Shown here: in pieces, positions 35,301-47,400 of the stretch
Numbering within the stretch: the stretch's first letter is position 1
Layout: every line of letters begins with the position of its first letter
NCBI GenBank assembly: GCA_036924285.1
Contig: JAYKYS010000018.1
Coordinates: 7,130,001-7,194,000, forward strand
Source: Asterella californica
Lineage: Eukaryota > Streptophyta > Marchantiopsida > Marchantiales > Aytoniaceae
Length of the DNA stretch: 64,000 nucleotides
Direction of reading: 5' to 3'
Program-made: the position numbers and the translations under genes
Notes under the pieces: model-generated
The model's input: only the letters and a program-made list of their open reading frames with translations
Databases searched by the model: none
Told to the model about the DNA's origin: nothing

Positions 35301-37163
35301 GAAGACAGAAGAAGCACCGGTCGATTCCGCTTCCCAGAAGATGCTTCCGTCTTCCGAAGTAGAAGCCGAAGTCAAGGAAGACGCAGCAGCAGCGACAGCA
35401 GAACCAGCCAAGGACGATGAGGAGGAAGCCACCTCAGTGACACCCGAGGTAACTGCAGGGCTTTCTAGCTTATCAGAAGCTGCGTTAGGAGCTCCGATAG
35501 GAGCAGATCAGGTAGAGATTGCCATCGAGCAATCAGAGTAGTTAGTAACTCCATCGACACTTCCAAATTTAGTAGGACCAAAACATGCTACCTTAAGGGT
35601 GGCTGTTTTCAGTGTAAATTAGTTAGGATACCATGTGGCAGCATAGGTAGCGTAGGAGCAACAAGGTTGATGGCTAATGAGGAAGGGGAACCGCTTGCAT
35701 GTGGGGTGACAACCTCCTGTCAGCGCCTCTCTCTCCCTGGTGGTCATCTCCTCTGGTTCTCATGGCAGCGACATAAGTAAGATCGAAGAGTAGGAGACAG
35801 AGTTCTAGAGTTCGATAGTTCTGTAGTTCTGCACGCACATACCAATCTTACGATGCAGGAGACAGATTAGACACTAGAAGTACACAGTGTACACTACACT
35901 CGTTGTTGGAAACATACGAATAGTCTGGGAATACATAAAAGGGGTCTGCATGCTCGTACCAGCAGTGGTTCGGAGATGTAGATGAGTAGTGGACAGTCTA
36001 GAGTAGGGAACGGCATCCTCGTGCAGTCCTGCTGGTTAGACTGATGTGTCGAGGAGTAGACGCATGAAGTAGAGGGAGTGAGCTTCCCAATGACCATTGT
36101 GACTTCTTCTCGGGGAATAGATTGTGGATTTGAGTGCAGAAGCTTCGTTCATGTCTTCTGGGTGGTGGGTTTCTTTGAATTCGCTCCCAATTGTGCATGG
36201 GAAGTGTTCTTCTTGAGTGGCGGTGAATGTCAACAGTTGTGGAAGTGTAGCTTGACTCGTTCAGTAGAGCACTTGGGATCTGCGTACGAACGGTCTTATG
36301 GGTAAGGGATCCCAGAAGACAGAGCAGCCAGAGCAGCGAAGTGAAGAAGAAAGAAGCCTTCTTCCCGCAACAGAAGACGACATCCTCGAGTAGAAGACGG
36401 TGCAACAGTACTCACGTTTGTTGTCTTCCTCCTCAAACTATTACAAGCAGGGATGGCTTGTTAGTCAGGATCCGGACTAGAAGCCTGTCGGAATCTTAAT
36501 TGTCTCTTTTCATCTTGTTTTCTCTTGTTTGGGTTTTCTTATCTTCCCCATCTTCTCCCATCTTCTCCCATCTTCCCCATCTTCTTACCTTCTTCTAGTG
36601 AGCTTCCGAGACTTCTATTGAGCTTCCGTGAAGGTGAATGTCGTTGTAGTGCTGCAGGAAGACCATTTCCGTAGGCAGAAGCCTGGGAAGGCTACATGGG
36701 GCATACACCATGTGATTAATCTAACCCGTTGGAATGTGAGTGTGAAAATAAGGTGTAACGACCGTTGCTGGTCGACTTCTGCGAAGCAGGACAGCCTTCA
36801 GGAGGTGTGAGAAGACGAGCTGAACCCCCAGAAGACGAGAATCGCTTCGGGAAGACGGTATCGAGAGGACCGGAAGAAGCAACTTGGAAGCAAGAAGATC
36901 GTCTTCTCGAGCTTCTGTGTGAATAATTGTGTGATATTTTAGTTGGTAGTTGTTTGTTTAGTTCCAGAGCACCATTTGGCGTGTCTGGAAGACGTGTGGT
37001 TTTTGTGTGGTTTTGTGAGAAGACTGGATTTCTAGGCAAAACCCGTGTGTTTGTGTGTTTGAACAGATCTTAGAACTTAGAGCAGCGTTACTTGCGTAAA
37101 TCCTCTGTGGGAACGATATCTTGTATACTAAATGGGCAAAAGGAGTAATCCTACGTCACTACA
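32374..37163 (+). mobile_element. Element C copy 1: 4.8-kb TG...CA element with 5-bp duplication GTTGG
   Basis: The insert starts TGTGGTGCCCAC and ends CGTCACTACA. GTTGG flanks it on both sides (32369-32373 and 37164-37168), and removing it restores the LTR E sequence. Copy 2 (59175 onward, inverted) stops at exactly the same terminal bases. No LTR pair, RT or integrase is visible. It holds one long gag-like ORF and is extraordinarily rich in GAAGAC/GTCTTC. Possible natures: a very long solo LTR, a large retrotransposon derivative (LARD), or a non-autonomous DNA element. Confidence 0.75.
33240..35541 (+). pseudogene. Gag-like / plant transposon protein of element C, broken
   Basis: The frame starts ATG at 33240 (MTMHPRDLVLPAAELVE). 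An N-terminal globular part includes GYWYEKKIFPRIVSSWHVP, then IYWGAYIHNYVQTELAYLG near 33760-33815. A low-complexity acidic and Ser-rich middle follows, then a long coiled coil (about 34420-34930, Arg/Glu/Ala-rich), then FNFTAGRKLL and an acidic tail ending IEQSE. Copy 1 carries stops at about 33349 and 33448, a frame change near 34070, and stops at 35014-35016 and about 35187. Copy 2 has a different set of breaks, so the family once encoded one protein of about 760 residues. The shape resembles gag-like proteins of plant retrotransposons; enzymatic motifs are absent. Confidence 0.6.
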
Positions 37164-38286
37164 GTTGGACAGTTCGGATCATTCTGGAGTCCAAACTTGC
37201 TGTCCTTGGATCCATTGAGATCAGAACACCGAGTTCTTCAAGAAATTGAAGACGGTACGAAGTATCATCGGATGATTTGAGAGATGTGAAGGAAATTGAC
37301 TCGCAGGGAAACACTTACGTCAAATTTTCATCGTCTATAATATGAGATTGGGTTGTTCTTCACGATCGGTGAGCCAAGCTCTTCGTTCTTGGTGTCAGTG
37401 CGATCATGGAGTCTTCACCTAGTCATCGGAGAAGACCGTGTGTGGATTGGATGGTTGGTTTGGGTGTGGTGAGCGAGTTTGAGCCGTAGGGAGTCAATTT
37501 ACGTCAGTTTTTTTACAACATGCGATCAAATTTCTTGCGTGGTTTTGCAAAGGGAACTCCAAACGGCTTGTTTGGAATCTGATTGGATTCAGGGTAGCTA
37601 GATCTACTTACCAAAGAAGACGGATATCATATCAAGCGATCCGTTTAGATGGTGTGCGTGGTTTTTAAGTCGTAGGGAGAAGTTTTTGCAAGTTCGGTCA
37701 TCTGCTACCAAAAATTGACGATATCTCGACTGTCGAGAGTCAGATCTGATAGTTCTTGAAGCCAACAGAGTCAGGAAGGAAGACCTTATTGACATGTGAA
37801 GATCGTTTGGCAAAAGGAGAAAGTTCTCAGATAGACCTTTTTCGGTTCTTTCGCTACGGGTTTTGTCTTTTTGAGTTCGTTGGAGTTCTAGTTGGTTATG
37901 TACAGCTTGTGGTAGCTAGCTTTAGCTAAGAGCTTGTACATGAACGTTGTTTGGATTTGGATTTGAATCGTGTGATACAGGTGCAGCTCTTTTTATTAGC
38001 AAAGGGATGTTTCTCTTGCTATGAGCTACGCTTCGAAAGTTTTGGGTCTGGGTTGAGATTCGGAGACTCGTTTTGGGGAGGTTTTGAAGCAAATTGTAGA
38101 CCACTCTGGTCTATTTGTTAGTTTTGAACTGACAGTGTATGTACATTGGGAGTTGGTATATATTGAGATGCTCATTTTCGTGCTTGTTTCTCTCTTTCTT
38201 GTCTCTGTTCAGTACATTACATCTCCATAGCATAGAACCTCACATTTTCCTGGACAACCTTCACGCAAAATCCGACGTCATAACGT

Positions 38287-39420
38287 GAAGGTCGAATGAG
38301 CTACCTTGCTAACTGCAACAAGGACGTATTCACCGCCCTTGAGGAACTATGATGAGAGATGATGTCATACACGACATGTGTCATCCTCTCGAACAACCAT
38401 CATATAACAACGTCGTGGTCGTTCTACTTGCAGATCTACATAACATACACCTCAAGCCTACACATACAATCGCTAAGCTTGGATCCACAGAACTATCGAT
38501 GTTACGAATATAGCATGGCATGCAATTACGCACATGATCCTTCCAGCATGGTGCTCTAACACGAGAATACCAGACGGTAACACCTCACATACTCGTAAGA
38601 TAGTGCGTCATGCAGTCAATCCAGTGTCATTAGTGTTATTTGCTGCAAATACACGAAATCATCGAGATCGATAACCTCCTTAAGGGTAATAATATATGAT
38701 TATACCATCAGCCTCAACCCAATCGACAAGGGATGAAACTGTTGAATATGAGTATTGAATGATGCTCGTACTCGATCATATATCACACGTCGTGTCACAA
38801 ATTATTGCACATTGATGTGCATGCCGCACCACCAATATTGTCCTTGGAGTAAGCTAAACGTGTACTTCACTCCAAAATGCTCCAACTCCTCATGGACATA
38901 TCGAAGTAATCATGCTCTCTACGATGGATATGGTACAACATCCTCCCACACACGAAGAACATATTTTCTTTCACACTAAACCTCTAGCTCGTTGAAAAAT
39001 ATGATCTCGCTCCTTGGAACTTACTGTGCCCACCACGATGCTAGTATCTAGATATTCCATCACCATGACATCATCATGGATATATCATTGATCAGTCAAA
39101 ACATCATTATCTTTCGGATCTTACGACTCACCATCTATCCTTGACTCACGAGAGCTGTCACACCACGATCCTTCTGAACCAACGTACACAACAAGGCCGA
39201 TGCATGTCAATCTGACACCACCTACTCATTTGTCTCACGATGCCAACGAGCTCTTGTATCATCCTTCTGATTTGTACATGGATTTCTACTCAAACCATCT
39301 GCATCTGTGTTCGCTATTTCAAGTCTATGAACTACTTAGAACTTGTACTCTTGCGGAATCAAAGCCCATCGTGCAAGCTCCCAATGGACTCCGAAAAAAG
39401 TTAGCGCCTAGGTGCCAATT
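38287..39420 (-). pseudogene. RNase H end and 3' tail of the second P element
   Basis: On the minus strand 39410-39200 gives ELARWALIPQEYKF, then VVHRLEIANTDADGLSRNP and WHRETNE, matching 1700-1855 of copy 1. Further on, blocks like ILRVCEVLPSGILVLE near 38570 match the region before the PHD finger. The integrase core and the finger itself are deleted or unreadable. Confidence 0.65.
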
Positions 39421-41345
39421 GTCAGACCCTCAATCTCAAGATCGGACGTAGACGCGAACAATAGAACTCTAGTGGACTTGCGCTAGGTTGTGAACGCTGC
39501 GAGTAGGACTGAACGGCTTGACCGGAAAGTCAGGATCAGATGAAACTTAAGTGGTTCTCTGAACCAAGGTTGGAACATTGGGTTAGGACATAAGGGCCTA
39601 CCCCAAGACGATCCCAGACGAACACTGACTTAAAGAGGTAAGTTTAGAAATAGATCGAACGATAGGTCTCAAACATAGGTGTGAGACGTGGGATCGAGAC
39701 GTAGGTTTGAGATGGAGACGGGCCGTGGTTTGGACGCTGATCCGAACCATAGGGTTCGAATCTGGGTCTGGACCACAAGTTTTCCAAAAACAGCTTAGTG
39801 TTGGAGCTCCAACAACGTTTTAAGTTGTGGATGGAACTCCACGTAAGATCTCGAGGCGAGTAAGATATCATTGGAAAGGTCTCGGAGAGAGCTTTCCAGT
39901 CATATGTAGAACTCCTCGAACGAATCTCTAAGTTGAGAAATATGACCGATCCCGTGATTGGGTTGTGGTATAATTTTCAAGGACCAAAGAGGAGGGCGGG
40001 GCTGCGAATCCTCATAAGTATATATGAGGGGGGCCGGATGCCTGGGTGGGTCAGGACGAGTCACCCGCCCCAAGGTTCGGCGGATGGACTCTAGGGGCAT
40101 GAGATGATGGTTGGGCGTTCTGGTCCAGACTTGGACGTCTGGACTTAGGAACGATCTAAGGATTGGAGTAAGACTAGGAAACGAGACGGCAGGTTAGACC
40201 ACCGTTCGGGAGCCTAGACCTAGACGGACATCACGGACGGTTGGACCGCTAGGTGTGATGGAGGTATCGTTTATGACCTTTGACTTTATGTGAAATCCAT
40301 CTCAAGTCATCTTGTAACTTGCTCATGTTTTGGTGCTGTAAGCCGGCCTGTCTCTCGCCTAGAGGTACCTCAGATGACCAAGATTACTAGTGCATCATAA
40401 TTACAAAGATTCAGTTACACCCATACTCATTTCACTCAACTCTGACCCGTATGGTCACATCAATCCCTACCTCTAATAACGTTCCTGCAAACAAGTTCTA
40501 ATGCCGCTCTCAACATTGCATCGCATAACACTCAAGGACTCCCAAGGTCTCCAATGCTCACTTTACTTATAGACAAGAAAATGAGAGTGTCTTCCACCCT
40601 CTCAACTCCTCCTTGTACTCTACAACTTCTTATCGTGATAACTTTCACTAAATTATGTTATCTCATGATAAGTGCGCAATCCAAAATAGTAAAACTTCTA
40701 AAGGTTACTAAGATTTAAGAATAGCACACACATTACTTGTTCTACTTTACTAAAGTAAGAGATTCTCTTACTTTAGCTTTTGTAAAGTGTTAACTTTCCA
40801 CACTATCCAATCGGAAGACGACAACAAACTAATACGTCTTTTGAGGAGCATCTTTAGATATTTGTGCATGACTTTTCATCATGCATCCAATCAGCGATGG
40901 TCAACAAAGTTACATATCTTTGAGAATCATATTTAGAGCTCCGCACTTGTCACATAGTGTCATAGTGGAACCTCTAATAGTTTTCTCAACTTAGTTATAA
41001 CTATCTCAGCTAGTTATGACTAGTTGTGATCCCTCTAGATTTAGATCATCGAACTAGAATAATCTATAAGATAGTCATACCTAATGAAATTTATATAAGC
41101 ACACACACAAATAATGAGATACTTGTGAATTGACAGGACCGACCTAGGCGGGTCTAGGTCGGGGCTTAAGGAATGCTGAGCTTGATGATTAGGGAGACGG
41201 TCTTGCTCCGATCTGGACCAAACAGAGTTAAGATAAATGGTGCATGGACGCTAACTTGTGATTGTGGTTTGCAGGTTAGCATTGTGAGTTTCGTGACTTA
41301 CTGAGCAAGAGCTTCCGTTGGCGCAACAAGACGGTAGGTGTGCTA
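39421..41345. other. Unresolved insertion into the RNase H of the second P element
   Basis: RNase H of the P host stops near 41345 and resumes near 39420, so about 1.9 kb is foreign. At its left edge TGTCAGACCC and a neighbouring GGCGCCTAGGTGCCAAT look like an LTR end with a primer-binding site. I could not define both ends. No coding motif is visible. A perfect hairpin (40750-40776) lies inside. Confidence 0.45.
40750..40776. repeat. Perfect 12-bp hairpin, 3-base loop
   Basis: CTAAAGTAAGAG at 40750-40761 is followed by ATT and its exact reverse complement at 40765-40776. Confidence 0.8.
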
Positions 41346-41475
41346 AAACAGCCCACACTACAACCAAACACTCTCCCTTGTATACTTCGACTCCGTTGAA
41401 TTATTGGCGCGACTTGCATTCACTACAATGAAAACCTTTCTCTCATCACTATTTTATGTCAGCACCGCTCCACAT
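41346..41475 (-). pseudogene. RNase H fragment of the second P element
   Basis: The minus strand reads FIVVNASRANNSTE and then VVVWAV-like text, matching FVMAYVSRSNNSAE and AVVWAV of copy 1 (about 1550-1640). Its continuation upstream, GHPFQLHT-like, is at 42984-43026 across the solo LTR B. Confidence 0.65.
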
Positions 41476-42983
41476 TGTCGAGGTGAGAGTTTTCTTGGGA
41501 AGGACAGAATCTTCTGACTGTGTTATGACCGTGAAGGCTGTGATATGCTTACTCAGGGAAGCACTAGGCTTCTAGCAGTGGCTGGTTTACTCAAAGGATA
41601 GGCTTCAGGTTACAAGGTGACACTGTAAAACACTCATACATGTCTCTTCGCTCTTCTGATATGTTCAGGAAGCAAGGTTCAGGCTTAACTAGCAATGATA
41701 AGATCAGAGGACGAACTTTAACACTCAGGATTAAGAAATATGTAAAGGTTTAGACTTCTAAACTTCTCCTACATGTAAAAGAGGACACACGAAGTTTCAG
41801 CTTGAGATCAAATTCTGGCACCAAGATATGGACAGAAAAGTTCTGGGAAAAGATATTGCGGCAATTTCTGGTACTCAAACAGCTATTTCGACCTACAACA
41901 GAAACTTGACTCGATCACTTTCGAAGATTCTTACAGGATTTGGAGTCTACAGGATGCTGAACACCCCTATGAAGTTGGGACTCCTGATTGTACACCGTTC
42001 TGCAGATCTCGTTCTCTGAAGTTGCTGCTCTAGATTGAGAGCTTTTCAGACCCCCTCTACTTCAGCGGCCTCCCTGAATTACTCACTCACTCAAATGACT
42101 TGAAACTTTTTAGATAGTCATAGCCCCGCTGACATTGAACGCAACCACGAAGTTTTGAAGCAATTTCCTCGATTCTGCTGCAATTGACATTGAAGACCCC
42201 AAATCCAACAAAAGTGATGTAATTCTGACTCAACTCGAATTTCAAATTGGCATAACTCCTTGTTTATTGATCCAAATTGATCAAGAATTTCACTGACGGT
42301 GCTTGGCACGACGAGCTCTATCTTCCTGTGCTCTCAGATTTTGCAGTGTCCTCACCAAATGCTCGAACTCTCCTTTAGACCTCTGTTTCTAAATTTAGAG
42401 TTTTACAAAAGACAAAAATGGACCAATGGGAGTTCAAAGCTCCACTTGGTTGTCCTTTAGTACCCTAATCCACGTGGTAACTTAACTTCACTCATAGGCT
42501 ACCACGTTAGCTCCTCTAAAATGCCAACGTAAATCTTAAACTACTTAAAACGACATGTAGGCCTGAGAGTAAACTTAAACCAGCTAAAAAGCGTGCATGG
42601 GCAACACGTAAGTACAACCCATGAGCTTAAACCCTATCAACATGGTAAGTCTAAGTTATGTACATTGAACATCATAGACAAGTAAGAAGTCACTTGCACA
42701 AGCGCACAAATGCTTGAACAAGATAACTAGCATACTATCAGCCTACTAGGACTTAAAACTTATAACACAACGGTGTTAATATATGCATGAAGGACTAGGA
42801 GTAACATTAAGCTAACTTCTATCGCTACTAACTCCCAAGTGTCGGAGTAGAAGCGTAACCCGTAGCCCCTAATGTCCACAGTCTCCAGAATCGACTTCTC
42901 TGACGTCTTAACTTCACTCAGTGAGACTAACTCCTAGCAAAGAGATGAATCATTTACTATGTGAAATGATTCACATCACGACA
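41476..42983 (-). repeat. Solo LTR B, 1508 bp
   Basis: On the + strand it starts TGTCGAGGTGAGAG and ends CACATCACGACA. The same ends are found in the deleted LTR at 54640-55189. It is flanked by ACAT (41472-41475) and ATGT (42984-42987), which can be the two CpG-decay forms of one ACGT duplication. No internal genes are present. It shares blocks with LTR A (GACAAGTAAGAAGTCACTTG), so A and B are sister families. Confidence 0.75.
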
Positions 42984-43026
42984 ATGTCCCAACATACTCC
43001 AATTAGTGTGCAGTTGGAAAGGACGT

Positions 43027-44399
43027 TGTCGGAGTGTGATCCGTCTACCTAGGAAAGCGCCGGGCTTCTGGCTGTGGTTGTTTACTCAAGAGGTTGGCTT
43101 TCAGGTCACAACAGGAGCTATAAACACTCACACAGGAGTGTAGGATCCTCTGATATGCTCAAAAAGCGAAATTTAGGTCTCACTGGTAGTAATAGGCTTA
43201 AGCGGTGAACTTTGACACTCAAAGAGAGGAAAACTATGAAGGTTTAGACCTCTAAACTTCCCCTACATGCAAATGAGGTACTATTGAACTCACAGACGAA
43301 GTTTCAACCTGAGATCAAATTCTGACACGGAGATATGAACAGAAAAGTTCTGAATAAGAGAATTATGGCAATTTCTGGTACCTAGACAGCTATTCAGACA
43401 TAGAACAGAGAATTGGCTCGATGAATTTCAAATCTTCTCACAGTATTTGAAGTCTACAGGATGCTGAACATCCCTGTGAAGTTGGGACTCCTGAATGTTT
43501 GTAGAACTCCAGATCTCCTTCTCTAAAGTCGCTGCTCTAGATTAAGAGCTTTTCAGACCCCCTCTGCTTCAGCGGCCGCCCTGAATTACTCAATTACTCA
43601 AATGATACGAAACTTTTTGGACAGTCGTAGCCCTCCTGACAGTGAACGCAACCACGAAGTTTTGAAGTGATTTCCTCAATTCTGCTGCAATTGGCACCGA
43701 AAACCCCAAAATCAACAAAAGTGACGCAGTTTTGGCACAATCCGAACTTCAATTGGGCATAACTCCTTGTTTATTGATCCAAATCGAGCAAAAATTTCAC
43801 TGACAGTGCTTGGCACGACGAGCTCTCTCTTCCTGTGTTCTCAGATTTCGAAGATACCTCACCAATTGCTCGAACTCTCCTCTAGAGCTCTGTTTCTAAA
43901 CTTAGAGTTTTACAAAAGACAAAAATAGACCAATGGGAGTTCATAGCTCCACTTGACTGTCCTTTTGTGCCTTAAACTACCTGGTAACTTATCTACACTC
44001 ATAAGCTACCACGTCAAGCCCCCTAGAGTGCCAGCGTAAAACTTAAACTACCTAAAATGACACATAGCCCCGAAAAATAACTTAAATTAGCTAGAAAGCG
44101 TGCATGGGCGACAAGTAAGTACAACCCATGAGCTCAAACCCCTATCAGCATGGAAACCCTAAGTTATGTACATTGAACGTCATAGACAAGTAAGAAGTCA
44201 CTTGCACAAGCGCACAAATGCTTGAACAAGATAACTAACATACTATCAGCCTACTAGGACTCAAAATAGTATTAACACCGTATGCAAAGGTGTCAAACAT
44301 ATATATAAAGGACTAGAAGTAATATGAGCTAACTTCTAGAACTACTAAACCTAAGCATCGGAGTAGAAGTCAAGCATGTAGCGGCCAAGTAGCGCGACA
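43027..44399 (-). repeat. 3' LTR of element A
   Basis: TGTCGGAGTGTGATC at the left edge and TAGCGCGACA at the right edge (on +). Visible differences from the other LTR are at about 43041 (C/T) and about 44383 (G/C). Confidence 0.93.
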
Positions 44400-44411
44400 T
44401 CCACCCCCTCT
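44400..44411 (-). promoter_or_regulatory. Polypurine tract of element A
   Basis: The minus strand reads AGAGGGGGTGGA directly before the 3' LTR. The same tract precedes the 3' LTR of element D (31798-31809) and, nearly, of B (55190 onward). It primes plus-strand DNA synthesis in retrotransposons. Confidence 0.8.
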
Positions 44412-44447
44412 GAACCTGCACATCCTCCTGTATGTGCCAGATCCTGA

Positions 44448-47400
44448 TCAAGACTCTTCAGCTTCAGCTTCAAATTCATCTTCAACCTCCATCGAGTCTT
44501 CGGCTTCATCCTCAGTAAGCTCTGCAATGTTCTGGTCGTCCCCTCTTCTTCTAAAGAGCTTGATTCTCTTCCCTGCGACTGGTATCTTGAGCACTGCACC
44601 ATCTAACTCTCTCAAAGAGTATGTGGCATTATCATAAACTTCTAAAACCACATAAGGTCCGAACCATCTCTTGGAAAACTTTCTGATAGCGCTATGCTGA
44701 TTATCAAGACTACTATCATAGACTAACACCCAATCACCTTCCTTAACTGGTTTGGGTCGTAATCTATGCGTTCTATCGAATCTGCCTTTGTTTCTCTCTC
44801 TAGCAGTCTTTAACCTTTCCACAACTTTGGCAACATCCTCAGGTCTTTGTTCTAACTGCTGGATCCTTAATGCAAGAAGATCCTCCGTACTTCTACCATC
44901 TTCCCATGGCAAAACATTCCAAGTAGGCACAACCTCCTCAATCGGCATCACAGGTTTTTGCCCTAGTATCAACTCTGCTGGCATGTAACCTGTAACGGTA
45001 CTATGAGTTGTACGATCTGCCCACAAAGCAAATGGTAACAGTCTAGGCCATTCACGGATCTTACCCTTGCAAGCTTTTACCAAAGCTTTGATGATTGGCG
45101 GATGACCTCTTTCGCTCTTGCCATTCCCTTCAGGATTGTAAGCAGTGGTTAACGCCAACTTGATTCCCAATCGCTTGAAGAATTCAACTGCTTCTTGTGC
45201 ATCCAGCTCACCTCTATCTGCAGTGATCTTTCCCACACACCCATACCTACAAATAACATCTTCAAGTAGAAAGCGGCAGACACTAGCGGTGGTCTTCGTC
45301 CTCAGAGCACGACCTTCAACTTGGTTAGATAGATCTTCTCTAGCCAAGACTAGATACCTCATTTGTCCAAGTCCAAATGGCATAGTTACCAGATCAACTA
45401 CCCATTTGTAATGAATGGCTAAAGGATAAGTAGGATGCAATCCATCACGATGACGTACGTTGGAATACATCTGGCAGGGTATACAAGATGAAACAAACTG
45501 TACTACATCCTTATACATACCCTTCCACCAATACTTTTCCTTCATCTTGGCAAATGTAGCCCAAACTCCTCTATGACCAGCCCATAAACTCTCATGGAAC
45601 TCCTTGATCAGCTTCTGCTGCAATTCCAAGTCACATACTACTCGCTGCGGTATACCTCCTTGTAGCTTAGGGCGCTTCCATAGATGTCCTCCATGTAAAA
45701 AGTAACCATAAGCTATTCTACGGATCCTCTTGAAATCTGCATCAGACCAGCCTTCTTGCCTTTCCAGTGAACTCAAATAACGCCCAAGATCCAACCACTC
45801 GCCATCATACACAGTTTCCTCAAAAAACTCCAACGGGGCTGCAAAATAGCTTCTATCTCTTCTAGCAAGAGCACTAGAATAGAACTCTGTTCCCACATCC
45901 TCCTGATCATCTATCATTTCTTTCTCATCGTAATACCTAGCCCTTGATAACATATCTGCCACAGGATTGTCTTTTCCTGCAATATGTCTAAACTCTGGGT
46001 TCAAGGACTTGATATATGCTATCCACCTCAACATAGCAATATCTGGAGTTGTACAGCTAGTGATCATTCCCAAGAGAGGTAAACAATCTGTCTCCACAAC
46101 CACATGTGCTCCTATCAAGTATTCCTTATCACTCTTCATCGCAGTAACTACTCCCCATAGCTCTCTCTTGACCTGAGGGTAGTCTCTCTGCCGTGAACTT
46201 AACACCTTAGCTCCAAAACGCACCACATATCTATTTCCATCCTCATCATCCTGTCCTATAGCCCATCCAATGCCAATAGGACTAGTATCAACAGTAAGGA
46301 TAACAGATCTGCCCAACTCATATGTTACCTTCCGTAGAGTTGGTGGTGAAGCCAAAAGATCTTTCAACTTCCTCATAGACTCGCTTTGCTCCTCTTGCCA
46401 TTGAAATCTTTGCCCCTTCCTCAGCAACTTGTACAACGGATCTGCTACATGTGCAAAGTGTGGAATCCATATATGATAAAACACACATGCTCCTAGAAAC
46501 CTTCTCACCTCAGTAACCGATCCACACGTCTCCTTCATCCTTCGAATGGCATCAACCTTGTTTGGACAAGGTTTCCGACCATAAGATCCACACAGATGTC
46601 CCACTATTAACACCTCTTGTACTCCAAATACAGACTTGGCTCCTGATAAAGTCAAATGAACCTCCTCCAGTCGACTCAGTATCTTATCACAGTCAGCTAT
46701 GTGATCTGCTACAAACTTACGGCACCCCCTCTGATCTTTTACCTCGTTCTTCTCCTCCTCGGCACATCCTTTGATCGGCACATCATCAAGGAATGGCATA
46801 GTTTTTTCAGGAATGAAATCCCTCAAAACTTTATTCATGCCATTCATCATATGTGCTACAGAATTGGTAGCACCTTGCGGCAAGGTGCACATCCTTAGTA
46901 ACCCCAAAGGTGTCCTCATTGTAGTCAAGTCTCTACTCTCAGAGGATAACTGAAACTGATCGTAACCTGAATATAAGTCTCCCATGGAATAGATAGCACG
47001 ACCAGCAAAAGCCTCTGCAAACTCATCTACAATAGGTCCTATACCCATATTCTTGATAGTCACCTTGTTAACTGGCTGCATATCTTGGATAAACCTCAAA
47101 GCTCCACTCTTCTTCGGAACAGTAAACCATCTGCTAGAATAAGGAGCTATAGACGGTTCCAAGATACCCATCCTAATCCTCTCATTGAGCAAGTCTACCA
47201 GCTTTGGTAGATGAGCTCTAGGCACAGGAATAGGACGTAGATTCCAAGGCACATGCGGTATAGTAAAGATTACCATAGGTGCAACTACACTTGGATCTAC
47301 ACATCCTACTTCATGTGACTCAAATGCAAACGCCTTACAATGCCTAGATAGACTCTCCTTGAAGCTCTTCTTCTCTTGCTCGGTAAGAAATCCATCACCC

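Larger units (their letters stand above)
27221..38282 (+). mobile_element. Element D: Ty3/gypsy LTR retrotransposon with LTR E, gag lost, holding element C
   Basis: The 5' LTR begins TGTCGTATCGTGG at 27221 and the 3' LTR begins CGTCGTATCGTGG at 31810, directly after the purine tract AGAGGGGGTGGA. The element is flanked by identical ACGT at 27217-27220 and 38283-38286. The interior keeps pol but no gag: the 5' LTR runs directly into pol-like sequence near 28290, so a deletion removed the LTR end, gag and protease. The 3' LTR is split by element C (32374-37163). Confidence 0.8.
31810..38282 (+). repeat. 3' LTR of element D, interrupted by element C
   Basis: The two LTR parts are 31810-32373 and 37164-38282. 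Without the insertion they read through GAAGGAGAGTTGGACCGTTC-like sequence, as in the solo LTR copy near 53180-53200. The end is ...CCGACGTCATA, a mutated LTR end, followed by the ACGT duplication. Confidence 0.75.

Noticed and set aside
36520..36600. Short CATCTTCTCC tandem run as a microsatellite of interest
   Set aside because: It is a simple variant of the CTTC-rich style of element C and only a few units long.
39740..39780. GGGTTCGAATCTGGG, resembling the T-arm of a tRNA
   Set aside because: No acceptor, D-arm or anticodon arm of a tRNA can be formed around it.
44434..44637. Plus-strand Ser-rich frames antisense to pol of element A
   Set aside because: Complement of the acidic pol tail and other pol codons; no independent motif.
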